Assembly: GCF_900109525.1 (NCBI RefSeq)
Contig: NZ_FOAN01000014.1
Span: forward strand, 1 to 64,000
Source of the DNA: Allobosea lupini
GTDB taxonomy: Bacteria; Pseudomonadota; Alphaproteobacteria; Rhizobiales; Beijerinckiaceae
Reading direction: 5' to 3'
DNA: 64,000 nucleotides
Shown: positions 8,298 to 16,296 of the stretch, piece after piece
How positions within the stretch are numbered: position 1 is the first letter of the stretch
How the letters are laid out: each line of letters opens with the position of its first letter
The notes under the pieces: model-generated
Databases searched by the model: none
What the model saw: only the letters and a program-made list of their open reading frames with translations
Told to the model about the DNA's origin: nothing
Program-made: the position numbers and the translations under genes

Positions 8298-9284
8298 ATG
8301 ACGAGCATCACCTTGAACCGCCGCAAGATCGTCTTGTCCGCAGTCCTCGGCGCTACCGGGCTGGTTCCCGGAGGAGGTGCCGGAGAGGCCCGTGCTCAGG
8401 CGCCGCAACCACCGAGCGGCAACGCCGGACACTATCGCTTCCGGATCGGCGAGATCGGCGCGACAGTGCTTAGCGACGGCCTGATCGGGGGTCCACCGCG
8501 CATCTATGCCAGCGATGCGCCCGAGCAGGAGCTGCAGGAGGTGCTGAAGCGCGCCTTCCTGCCGACAGACCATTTGATGCTGAATCTCAACACGCTGCTA
8601 ATCGAGGTCGGCGGCCGGCGCGTGCTCCTGGAGGCGGGTGCGGGCCAGACGATGGGCCCCAATGGCGGACGCATCTTCGCCCGCCTGGCCGAGATCGGTT
8701 TGAGCGCGCGCGATATCGATGTCGTCATCGTCTCGCACACGCATCCCGATCATGTCGGCAATCTCAGGGCCGCCGATGGGCTGCCATCATTCCCGCGCGC
8801 CACGATCTTCGCGCCGAAGCCGGATTGGGACTTCTTTGTCCGCGGGGAGCCCGACTTGTCCTACATGCCGGTCCCGGAGGATTTCCGCCGGCGCTTCGCC
8901 GCGGCGATCAAGCGTAGTGTCGAGCCGATCGCCAACGGGGTCGAACTCTACCAGCCGGGGGCTGAGATTGTGCCCGGGCTGACAACGATCGCGGCTGCGG
9001 GACACACCCCTGGCATGGTCTCGTTCCTCGTCCACTCGGGACGTGACCAGCTGCTGCTGACGGCCGATCTCGCCTACCACCCCATCGTCAACATCGACAG
9101 GCCGTGGCGGCCGGGCCCCGACCGCGACAAGGACGCCGCGCTCGGCGCGCGCCGGCGCATCTTCGACCGCGCTGCGGCCGACCGGATACCGGTTCTCGGC
9201 TTCCACTATCCGTTCCCGGGCCTCGGCCATCTGCTGCGGACGGACAGCGGCTACGCCTGGGTGCCCGCAGGCTGGCAATTCTGA
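8298..9284 (+). CDS. Exported metallo-beta-lactamase-fold hydrolase
   Basis: 328 residues. The N-terminus carries 'LNRRKIVLSAVLGATGL' followed by 'EARAQ', a twin-arginine-type signal peptide with a likely cleavage site near residue 33. The MBL signature 'SHTHPDHVG' supplies the HxHxDH zinc ligands; 'AAGHTPGM' and 'LLTADLAYHP' supply the later histidine and aspartate ligands. MBL-fold enzymes of this type hydrolyse esters, lactones or related bonds; the substrate here is not evident. The ATG at 8298 has a GAGGGA ribosome binding site and starts the signal peptide cleanly. The aldo/keto reductase follows after 18 bp, so they form an operon of two exported enzymes under the divergent LysR gene. 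Confidence 0.88.
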   Translation: MTSITLNRRKIVLSAVLGATGLVPGGGAGEARAQAPQPPSGNAGHYRFRIGEIGATVLSDGLIGGPPRIYASDAPEQELQEVLKRAFLPTDHLMLNLNTLLIEVGGRRVLLEAGAGQTMGPNGGRIFARLAEIGLSARDIDVVIVSHTHPDHVGNLRAADGLPSFPRATIFAPKPDWDFFVRGEPDLSYMPVPEDFRRRFAAAIKRSVEPIANGVELYQPGAEIVPGLTTIAAAGHTPGMVSFLVHSGRDQLLLTADLAYHPIVNIDRPWRPGPDRDKDAALGARRRIFDRAAADRIPVLGFHYPFPGLGHLLRTDSGYAWVPAGWQF

Positions 9285-9302
9285 ACAGAAGGGAGACGAG
9301 AC

Positions 9303-10397
9303 ATGACCCGCAGGCCGACAGATCTCGACCGCCGCAGCTTTCTCGGGGCCGTCAGCGGCGCGACCGCCGCGCTGGGGGGCCCGCGCCTCGCACAAGCCCA
9401 GACGAACAGTCCGCCGCTTTCCGGCGCCATGACCGGAGCGATGAGCGGACAAGCCATCACGCGTCGGATCGCGCGGACAGGACAGAACCTGACCGCGCTC
9501 GGGCTCGGTACATTCCTGACCTTCGATCTCATGCCGGGCGCGCCGCGCGAGCGCATCCGGGAGGTGTTCCGGCTCTATGCCGCCGGTGGCGGTCGGGTGG
9601 TCGATACCTCGCCCCTCTACGGCTCGGCCGAGGCCAGCGTCGGCGCCTTCCTCGCCGAAACGCCAGCTGAAACGGAGGTTTTCCTTGCCAACAAGATCTG
9701 GGCGACGGGCGAATATCTCGGCGATGTCGGTGCAGCCACCGCCAGCCTCGAGCAGTCCAAGCTGCGCACGTGGCGCTCGCCGATCGACCTCATGCAATGC
9801 CACAGCATCGTCAACGCGCCGGTGATCGTCCCGCTGATGCAGGCGTGGAAGAAGGAGGGCCAGATCCGGCATGTGGGGGTCACACACCACGAGACCGCCG
9901 CCCATGAGCAATTGATCCAGATCGTCGAGAAGGGCGATGTGGACTTTGTCCAGACGAATTATTCGATCTTCGACCGCAATGCCGAGAAGCGTCTGCTTCC
10001 GTCAGCGGCCGACCGCGGGGTCGGCGTGCTGGTGAACCTTCCGCTCGAAAAGGCACGACTGCTGAAGGTGGTGGAAGGCCATCGTCTGCCCGGTTTCGCG
10101 AGCGAGTTCGGCGCAACGAGCTGGGCGCAATTCTTCCTCAAATGGGCCATGGCCCATCCGGCCGTCACCAGCGTGCTCTGCGGAACCTCAAACCCCGACC
10201 ACATCATCGACAATCTCATGGCGATGCGCGGCCCCCTGCCGGACGCCACGATGCGCCGCCGCATGGTCGCGCATATGGAGACGATTCCCGGCTTCGGGAC
10301 GATCGCCAACATGCCTTGGTATCCGGGCAAGGAGAGACAGTATCAAGGCCTGATCCGCACCGCCCAGACACGGGCGCGCGAGCGACTGAGAGAGTAG
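9303..10397 (+). CDS. Tat-exported aldo/keto reductase
   Basis: 364 residues. A twin-arginine signal ('LDRRSFLGAVSGATAALGG', then 'AQAQT') precedes an aldo/keto reductase barrel. 'ITRRIARTGQNLTALGLGTF' begins the barrel, 'VVDTSPLYGSAEASVG' holds the catalytic Asp and Tyr, 'LANKIW' the catalytic Lys, and 'MQCHSI' the conserved His. Late segments 'VTSVLCGTSNPDHIIDNL' match the cofactor-binding end. AKRs reduce carbonyls with NADPH; a periplasmic one is less common and must obtain its cofactor by folding before Tat export. It lies 18 bp after the MBL hydrolase in an apparent operon. The substrate is unknown. Confidence 0.88.
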   Translation: MTRRPTDLDRRSFLGAVSGATAALGGPRLAQAQTNSPPLSGAMTGAMSGQAITRRIARTGQNLTALGLGTFLTFDLMPGAPRERIREVFRLYAAGGGRVVDTSPLYGSAEASVGAFLAETPAETEVFLANKIWATGEYLGDVGAATASLEQSKLRTWRSPIDLMQCHSIVNAPVIVPLMQAWKKEGQIRHVGVTHHETAAHEQLIQIVEKGDVDFVQTNYSIFDRNAEKRLLPSAADRGVGVLVNLPLEKARLLKVVEGHRLPGFASEFGATSWAQFFLKWAMAHPAVTSVLCGTSNPDHIIDNLMAMRGPLPDATMRRRMVAHMETIPGFGTIANMPWYPGKERQYQGLIRTAQTRARERLRE

Positions 10398-10439
10398 GCG
10401 CACGCTTCGCAATCAATGCGCCGAGCCTCCGCCTGAGCC

Positions 10440-10799
10440 TCAGGACATCAGCACCGACGCGACCACGAGCGCCGCGAAGACCGCGGCGTTGAGCTTCGGC
10501 TCCCAGTACTCCATGAAAACGAAGGTAATCGCCAACCATCCCGCGGCGGCCGTCAGGCACAGCACCACGGCCATGCGCTCTCCCATGAAACCCGGCTGCC
10601 GCCAGGCCAGCCACAGGCAAAGCAGCCCGAACACCACCTGCCCGAACGCGAAGGATGTGTTGAGACCATAGTAAAGCGATGTCGCGAGGCCGGGCGCCCG
10701 CGCGCCGCGCAGATGTTGCGCGACAACGTCGACGATGAAGTGCAGCAGGCCAGTGACCACGAGCCAGCCGAAGGTGCCGTAAACGAGATAGGTGCGCAT
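10440..10799 (-). CDS. Small integral membrane protein, function unknown
   Basis: 119 residues with four predicted membrane helices: about residues 8-28 ('FGWLVVTGLLHFIVDVV'), 40-65 ('LYYGLNTSFAFGQVVFGLLC'), 75-95 ('MAVVLCLTAAAGWLAITFVF') and 102-118 ('LNAAVFAALVVASVL'). I do not recognise a family with certainty. It lies 21 bp downstream of the MFS gene on the same strand and is probably co-transcribed with it. Confidence 0.7.
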   Translation of the reverse strand: MRTYLVYGTFGWLVVTGLLHFIVDVVAQHLRGARAPGLATSLYYGLNTSFAFGQVVFGLLCLWLAWRQPGFMGERMAVVLCLTAAAGWLAITFVFMEYWEPKLNAAVFAALVVASVLMS

Positions 10800-10820
10800 T
10801 CGCTTTTTCCCGGAGCCGGA

Positions 10821-12161
10821 TCAGAAGTGGGACGCGTCGCCGGTCACAGCCCCGCGCAGCCGGGCGGCGACGCGCCGGTTCGCGGTCAGCAGCGCGAGGC
10901 AGGTCAGCAGGCTCGCCGCAGGAATGAGCAGCAGGCCGATGCCCAGGCCGTTCGCAAGCCCGGCTGCCGTTGCTGCGTCGCTGACGACACCGACCAGCAG
11001 CGGACCGATAGCCGGACCGAGCAGGCCGGAGCCGATCATGACCAGGCTCGTCGCCATGGCCTCCCTACCCTCTCCGGCGACCAGATGCGCGGCTCCGAAG
11101 CCCCATGGCAGCATGAAGGCGAAGGAGAACATGCTCGGCACCAGCAGCAGAATCGACACCCATCCGACCGGAACGAACAACGCCGCCGTCATCGGGATGC
11201 TCGCGAGCAGGAAGATGATCGCGGGCGGGCCGAGAACGCGGCCGGTCCCGGTGCGGACGGCGCGGTCGAAGAAGCGGCCGCCGAGCAAGGTCCCGGCAAT
11301 GCCCATCAGGCCCTGCAGCAGGCCGAAAGCCAACCCGGCTTCGCTGGCGGTGAAGCCGTGAGTGCGGATCAGGAATGGCGCCACGAAGACATAGAACGGT
11401 GCCGCTGCGAAGCTGGCGACGACGGCGCCGGCGAAGAGCCAGCGAAACCCGGGAGAAGACAACAGGGCGAAGCTTGTCCGCAGGAAAGGCTCCTTCGAGA
11501 TCGCCTCGGTCTTACGCGGCGGCGTCGGCCCGGGCACGGCTAGCGCCATCGCTCCGATCGCTAGGCCGATGGTGCCCGCGCCGATGAGCACCATGCGCCA
11601 GCCCAGCGCATCGCCGAGCGCGCCGCCCGCCGCGAAACCCACCATGGTGCCGAGCGGAATGCCCATGGCGAACAGGCCGATCGCCAGCCCCCGCCGCTCG
11701 GGCCGGATCCGGCGGGCGATGATCGCATGGGCGGCAGGCATCGCGCCCGCTTCGCCGAAGGCGACCCCGAACCGCGTCAGAGCCAGGAGCAGGAAGCTCG
11801 AGGCCAGCCCACCGAGCGCCGTCATCGCGCTCCACAAAAAAATGCACGAAACCAGCACGAAGCGCGGCGAGCCGCGGTCGGCGGCGCGCGCGAGCGGAAG
11901 CGAGAGAAGCGTGTAGCAGACAGCGAAGGCGACACCGGTCAGCAGCCCGATCTGAGTATCGTTGAGCGACAATTCCGCCTTGATCGACTCCGCCATGATA
12001 TAGGGCAAAATCCTGTCGACCTGAGACAGTGCGCTGACAAGGAAGAACGTCAACAACAACGCTCCGGCGCGCCAGCCTTCTACATCGCCGGCACCGTATC
12101 TCTGGGCCGCATCCGGCAAGAGTTCCAAACTGTCCCTCGACGTGGTCGCCGATTCCGCCAT
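10821..12161 (-). CDS. MFS transporter
   Basis: 446 residues from the ATG at 12161, with about 12 membrane helices. The MFS motif A region between helices 2 and 3 reads 'LPLARAADRGSPRFVLV', and the amphipathic 'IIARRIRPERRGLAIGLFAM' loop is typical. It resembles the sugar-phosphate/anion-type MFS group (Spinster-like: 'LSQVDRILPYIMAESIKAEL'). The substrate cannot be read from the sequence. Longer in-frame starts (12185, 12239) would overlap or abut the divergent AraC gene, so I prefer 12161. It is divergent from an AraC regulator that starts 62 bp away and probably controls it. Confidence 0.88.
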   Translation of the reverse strand: MAESATTSRDSLELLPDAAQRYGAGDVEGWRAGALLLTFFLVSALSQVDRILPYIMAESIKAELSLNDTQIGLLTGVAFAVCYTLLSLPLARAADRGSPRFVLVSCIFLWSAMTALGGLASSFLLLALTRFGVAFGEAGAMPAAHAIIARRIRPERRGLAIGLFAMGIPLGTMVGFAAGGALGDALGWRMVLIGAGTIGLAIGAMALAVPGPTPPRKTEAISKEPFLRTSFALLSSPGFRWLFAGAVVASFAAAPFYVFVAPFLIRTHGFTASEAGLAFGLLQGLMGIAGTLLGGRFFDRAVRTGTGRVLGPPAIIFLLASIPMTAALFVPVGWVSILLLVPSMFSFAFMLPWGFGAAHLVAGEGREAMATSLVMIGSGLLGPAIGPLLVGVVSDAATAAGLANGLGIGLLLIPAASLLTCLALLTANRRVAARLRGAVTGDASHF

Positions 12162-12223
12162 GATTTTTGCGCCTTTCGCCTGCATGAGACGAGGCAAGCT
12201 AGAATGGGGATCGGGCGACCAGA

Positions 12224-13243
12224 ATGTCTGAAATCGCAATAAATCTGCCTGTTCCTACAGATGGGCGGCGGGTGACCAGCGAGTTCGTGGAATCGCTGGC
12301 TCCTCTGCCGGAGGCGCCGGCGACCGCGCCGCTGCTCGCCATGGTCAACGCCTTTATCGAGGCGCAGGGCGGCGGCCAGGGTCTGTTTCCGACGGGTATC
12401 GAAAGCGTGAGCATCGTCCGCTCGTTTCAACAGATGATGCCGATGCGCCGGATCTACAGGCCCTCGCTCTGCCTCGTCCTGGCGGGCGCGAAGCAGATCC
12501 TCTTCGGCGACGCCATGCTCGACTATCGCGCCATGGAGTATCTGGTGGTCAGCATCGAGTTGCCGGGCACCGGCCGGATCATCGAGGCTGGACCGGACAG
12601 ACCTTTCGTCGGCGTCACCATCGATCTCGATGTGGCGATGCTGCGAGACGTGCTGGCCCAGCTCGACCCTCTGCCCCGCCCCGCTTCCGGCTCGGGACCT
12701 TGCGTCTTCGTGGGCCAGGTCGACGAGGCGCTCGCGGACTGCGTGCAGCGACTGATCCGTGTCTCGCAGAAGCCCGGTGCGATCCCCGTCCTCTACCCAT
12801 CGGTGATGCGAGAGATCTGCTACCTGCTGCTGAGCGGGCCGCATGGCGGCGAGCTGTGCAACCTCACTCTGCCGGAATCGAGCAGCGAGCGCATTGCGAG
12901 GGCGATCCGGATTCTGCGCGAGGATTTCGCCAAGACGGTGCGGATCGAGACGCTCGCGGAGGCGGCGCGCATGAGCCAGTCCTCCTTCCATCAGCACTTC
13001 AAGTCGCTGACCGCGATGACCCCGCTCCAGTTCCAGAAGCAGCTGCGGCTTCTCGAGGCGCGGCGCCTGATGGTGGCGGATGCCGCGAGCGTCGCACAGG
13101 CGGCCTACCAGGTCGGCTATGAGAGCCCGTCCCAGTTCAGCCGGGAGTATTCCCGCACCTTCGGCGTCGCGCCGAAACGGGACGCGATGAATCACGCCCG
13201 CCTCTATGCCACCTATGCCAGCCGCAAGATGCCAGCGGCTTAG
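12224..13243 (+). CDS. AraC-family transcriptional regulator
   Basis: 339 residues. The N-terminal cupin-like AraC_N domain spans about 40-200 ('YRPSLCLVLAGAKQILFGD', 'YLVVSIELPGTGRIIEA'). The C-terminal double helix-turn-helix spans about 225-320 ('IETLAEAARMSQSSFHQHFK', 'AAYQVGYESPSQFSREYSRT'). This is the YqhC-like AraC group, whose members often sense aldehydes or related small molecules. The divergent MFS exporter is the likely target. The downstream region carries only a pseudogene, so no further operon member is expected. Confidence 0.92.
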   Translation: MSEIAINLPVPTDGRRVTSEFVESLAPLPEAPATAPLLAMVNAFIEAQGGGQGLFPTGIESVSIVRSFQQMMPMRRIYRPSLCLVLAGAKQILFGDAMLDYRAMEYLVVSIELPGTGRIIEAGPDRPFVGVTIDLDVAMLRDVLAQLDPLPRPASGSGPCVFVGQVDEALADCVQRLIRVSQKPGAIPVLYPSVMREICYLLLSGPHGGELCNLTLPESSSERIARAIRILREDFAKTVRIETLAEAARMSQSSFHQHFKSLTAMTPLQFQKQLRLLEARRLMVADAASVAQAAYQVGYESPSQFSREYSRTFGVAPKRDAMNHARLYATYASRKMPAA

Positions 13244-13262
13244 CGGATCGCTGCGCCCGGCT

Positions 13263-13630
13263 TCACATCACATCCAGCTCGGCGGCCTGACGGACAGTTC
13301 TGACGACGGGCTGGAAACCGAGCCGCCTGGCGAGCGAGACGTCCATATGAAGGCGCCAGGGGGACGCCAACGGCTCCGAGACGGGCGCCATAGAGGCCCC
13401 GGCCAGTTCCACCAGCTCGTGAAGCGATGTCGGCGCGTCGTCACCGATATTGACGATGCGGTCGTCGAGCGCGCCGGAGAGAGCGAGCCTCGTCGCCGTG
13501 CCGATATCGACATGGTGCACCATGCTCATCCGTTGGGCGGGATGGAGGCGAGCCTCCGCGAGCAAGGGACAGCGACGATCGCCCTCCTTCCCCATGGACG
13601 AAGCCGAACCGCAGGATCGACCTGACAGGA
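13263..13630 (-). pseudogene. Frameshifted remnant of an NAD-dependent epimerase/dehydratase
   Basis: The minus strand encodes the C-terminal third of an extended SDR (NAD-dependent epimerase-like) protein in two frames. 'SILRFGFVHGEGG' lies around 13580-13620 in one frame. 'LHPAQRMSMVHHVDIG', 'RIVNIGDDAPTSLHELVELA' and 'HMDVSLARRLGFQPVVRTV' run in another frame to a TGA at 13263. The order fits the family (active-site-distal 'ILRFGFVYG', then 'PAQRMSMVHV.D', then 'NIADDAP'). The N-terminal Rossmann domain is missing, and at least one frameshift separates the two pieces. It is therefore a decaying gene. Confidence 0.7.
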
Positions 13631-13886
13631 TCGAGCCTGCCAATTCGGGCTTCGATTGCAGGATCAGGCATATTTTTTGGGAGTTGAGGCATAGCCGCTC
13701 GAGCCGCCTCCCAGGCATTATCCCGGCTTCAAAGCTAGGGGCGATCATCGTCGATAGGCGCAAGAGCCAGCGCAATCCGTCTCTTCGCCTGCGCGTAGGG
13801 TTCGTCAGCAAAAGGCGACCTCGCTCGCCGGCAGGACCGGACGAGAGCCCGCGGGTTCGGCCCAACCTCAAGGATCGGTATTGCTT

Positions 13887-14801
13887 ATGAGCCAGTGGAC
13901 CACCGCCGACATTCCATCGCAGCGCGGCCGGACGGCCGTCGTCACCGGCACCGGTGGACTGGGTTATGAAGACGCGCTCGCGCTTGCTGGTGCCGGCGCG
14001 GACGTGATCATCGCTGGCCGCAATCCCGCCAAGGGCGCGGATGCGGTCACGGCGATCAGGGCTGCCGTGCCCGATGCGAAAGTCCGATTTGCGGAGCTCG
14101 ATCTTGCTAGTCTCGGCTCGGTCGCCGCTTTTGCGGCGCGCCTGGCCGACGAGCACGACGGCCTCGACCTTCTGATCAACAATGCCGGAATCATGCAGCC
14201 GCCGCAGCGGCGCGTTTCGGCGGATGGCTTCGAGCTGCAGTTCGCCACCAATTATCTCGGGCACTTCGCGCTCTCCGCGCACCTGCTTCCCCTGCTCAGG
14301 CGGGGGCAACAGCCACGGGTCGTCACGCTCGGCAGTGTCGCCGCGCGCCGCGGCGCCATCGACTTCGACGACCTGCAGGCCGCGCGCGCCTACCGGTCGA
14401 TGCCAGTCTACGCGCAGTCGAAACTCGCCTGCATCATCTTCGCCCTGGAGTTCAGCCGCCGCAGCCGGGCCGCTGCTTGGGGCGTCCAGAGCCTGGCGGC
14501 GCATCCGGGGATCACGCGCACGGATCTGATCCCCAACCAGGCCGGCCGGTGGAGCATCGCTGGACTGGCGCGCCGCCACCTTTCCTTCCTGTTCCAGCCG
14601 GCGTGGCAGGGAGCGCTGCCAACGCTCTACGCGGCGACGGCGCCGTCGGCGAGAGACGGCGGCTATTACGGTCCCGACAGGCTCGGCGGGACGCGCGGCT
14701 TTCCGACGGAGGAGGAGCCGCCCCAGCAGGCGACCGACAGCGCCGCCGCTGCGCGGCTCTGGGCGCTGTCTGAAGAAATGGTGGGAATGGCATTCGCGTG
14801 A
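13887..14801 (+). CDS. Short-chain dehydrogenase/reductase
   Basis: 304 residues, resembling the retinol-dehydrogenase-like SDR group. 'LINNAGIMQPP' is the NNAG motif, 'GSVAARRGAIDFDDL' carries the catalytic Ser and 'YAQSKLA' is the YxxxK catalytic pair. The nucleotide-binding loop reads 'TGTGGLGYEDA', one residue shorter than the classical TGxxxGxG motif; that variant may alter cofactor binding. The ATG at 13887 is preferred; a TTG at 13881 is possible. The stop codon overlaps the GTG start of the following patatin-like lipoprotein, so the two are translationally coupled. The substrate is unknown. Confidence 0.88.
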   Translation: MSQWTTADIPSQRGRTAVVTGTGGLGYEDALALAGAGADVIIAGRNPAKGADAVTAIRAAVPDAKVRFAELDLASLGSVAAFAARLADEHDGLDLLINNAGIMQPPQRRVSADGFELQFATNYLGHFALSAHLLPLLRRGQQPRVVTLGSVAARRGAIDFDDLQAARAYRSMPVYAQSKLACIIFALEFSRRSRAAAWGVQSLAAHPGITRTDLIPNQAGRWSIAGLARRHLSFLFQPAWQGALPTLYAATAPSARDGGYYGPDRLGGTRGFPTEEEPPQQATDSAAAARLWALSEEMVGMAFA

Positions 14802-15904
14802 CGCGAAGCGCAGCACCCACGCCCCGCCGCCGGGCAAAGCTCGCCGCCCTGGGCTTGGCGTTGCTGCTGTCGGGCTGCGCCGACGCTGGCCTCGTCGTCG
14901 ATGCCAGCGGAGCCATGCTGACCACTGGCCGAGTAGACGGCTCCTCCGCGGTTGCTCCAAATTTGCCGCGACGCGCCGGTTCCCCCCGCCACATTCTCGT
15001 TCTGACGAGCGGCGGGGCGGACGGGGCGTTTGGGGCCGGGGTCATAACGGCCTGGACGGCCAGCGGCCGGCGCCCGCAATTCGATATCGTCTCCGGCACG
15101 TCGACCGGCGCTTTGCAGGCCACGGCAGCGTTCCTGGGCCCGGATTATGACGCACTGCTGGAACGCATATACACCTCCACGCGGACCCGCGACATTTTCC
15201 GCTCCAACGGGGTCAAAACGTTGCTGGGAACGGGTCTCTACGATCCCGCGCCCTTGCGCCGCCTGTTGGACGAGGTGATCGACGAAACCACACTCGACGC
15301 CGTCGCGGCGGCGCATGCGGCGGGTCGGCGCCTCTATGTCACGACCACCGATATGACGGCCGGCCGCTCGGTTCTTTGGGACATGGGTGCGATCGCCTCG
15401 GGTCAGGGCGATCGCAAAAGCGCGTTTCTCGGCGTCCTCGTCGCTTCGGCCGCCGTTCCGGGGCTGGTCGAACCGGTGTATGTGCGCGACCAGGAAGGCA
15501 AGCTCGCCGTTCATAGCGACGGCGGCGTCAAGACGCCGGTTCCGCTCGAGGCCTTCATGCTCAAGGCACGCAGGGCTGTCGCGACGCATGTCTGGGTCAT
15601 CGCCAACGGCCATGTCAGTCGCGACGCCGCGCTGCGGAGCGAAGCGCGGCACGTGCTCGGTCTGGCGCGACGCGGCATCACCCAGCTCATCCGGCAGCTG
15701 CTGTACACCTCCGTTCAGGACGCCGAAGCGAAAGCCAGGCGAGCCGGCGCCCGCTTCCACCTCGTCGCGCTGCCGACGAGCGTGCCGGAAGCCGTAGACC
15801 CACTCGACTTCAGGCCTGACGAATTGCGAGGCCTTTATGAGACCGGAAGAGCAACAGGGCAGCTCCGGTTCGGCTCCGTGGCCGACGAGGCTGCGCATCA
15901 GTAG
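14798..15904 (+). CDS. Patatin-like phospholipase, lipoprotein
   Basis: 368 residues starting with GTG. The signal peptide ends in the lipobox 'LLLSGC', so Cys27 is the likely lipidated residue and the protein sits in a membrane facing the periplasm. The patatin domain follows: oxyanion loop 'SGGGADGAFGAG'-like ('TSGGADGAFGAGV'), nucleophile elbow 'GTSTG' and catalytic Asp in 'SDGGVKTPVP'. Patatins are Ser-Asp dyad acyl hydrolases acting on lipids. The start overlaps the SDR stop by 4 bp (GTGA), which suggests co-expression. The target lipid is unknown. Confidence 0.88.
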   Translation: MTRSAAPTPRRRAKLAALGLALLLSGCADAGLVVDASGAMLTTGRVDGSSAVAPNLPRRAGSPRHILVLTSGGADGAFGAGVITAWTASGRRPQFDIVSGTSTGALQATAAFLGPDYDALLERIYTSTRTRDIFRSNGVKTLLGTGLYDPAPLRRLLDEVIDETTLDAVAAAHAAGRRLYVTTTDMTAGRSVLWDMGAIASGQGDRKSAFLGVLVASAAVPGLVEPVYVRDQEGKLAVHSDGGVKTPVPLEAFMLKARRAVATHVWVIANGHVSRDAALRSEARHVLGLARRGITQLIRQLLYTSVQDAEAKARRAGARFHLVALPTSVPEAVDPLDFRPDELRGLYETGRATGQLRFGSVADEAAHQ

Positions 15905-16117
15905 TGCTTTCTCACCGCCGAAGTGTGCCACATCAGGACATTGGAGCCTGACCAATGCTGCAGGTCTTCTTGTTGCACGCCCCGGCTCTGGCAGGCTTGC
16001 CATGCGGCTCGCGGTCGACCGTCGTACCGCTGCGGCTACCCTTCGACCCGTAGGCGAAGAGCGCCAAGGCATGCGGTGACCTCCTGATAGGGAGCGTCGC
16101 AGTGCTGCTATTACCCA

Positions 16118-16143
16118 GTTCGGCAATCAGTTTGCTGCCGAAC
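16118..16143. promoter_or_regulatory. Perfect inverted repeat upstream of the type I secretion substrate
   Basis: GTTCGGCA - 10 nt - TGCCGAAC, perfect 8-bp arms. It lies in the 392-bp gap (15905-16296) between the patatin and the secretion substrate, 180 bp before the latter's start. It could be an operator or a terminator hairpin for the upstream operon; there is no T-run. The rest of the gap holds no supported gene. Confidence 0.4.
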
Positions 16144-16221
16144 CACTTGGCTTATCATCTTCGATATCTAGCAGCCTACATGAGTTCTCAATCGATTGTT
16201 TACCCATAAATAGTGCGGATC

Positions 16222-16246
16222 GGAACTGAAATTGTGCCTATGCGTA
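16222..16246 (+). promoter_or_regulatory. Near-consensus EcfG-type promoter
   Basis: GGAAC (16222-16226), 16 nt, CGTA (16243-16246): one mismatch in the -10 element to the EcfG consensus. It lies about 50 bp upstream of the AGGAGG-led start of the secretion substrate, a suitable distance for a promoter. Confidence 0.4.
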
Positions 16247-16296
16247 CCGATCGAACTGGCTGGAGGAGGATCAAGGACCGACCGCAGGAGGTAATC

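Noticed and set aside
13640..14960. Long minus-strand open frame covering the SDR gene
   Set aside because: Only its last part, before the SDR, resembles an epimerase; the rest is antisense to a gene with YxxxK and NNAG motifs.
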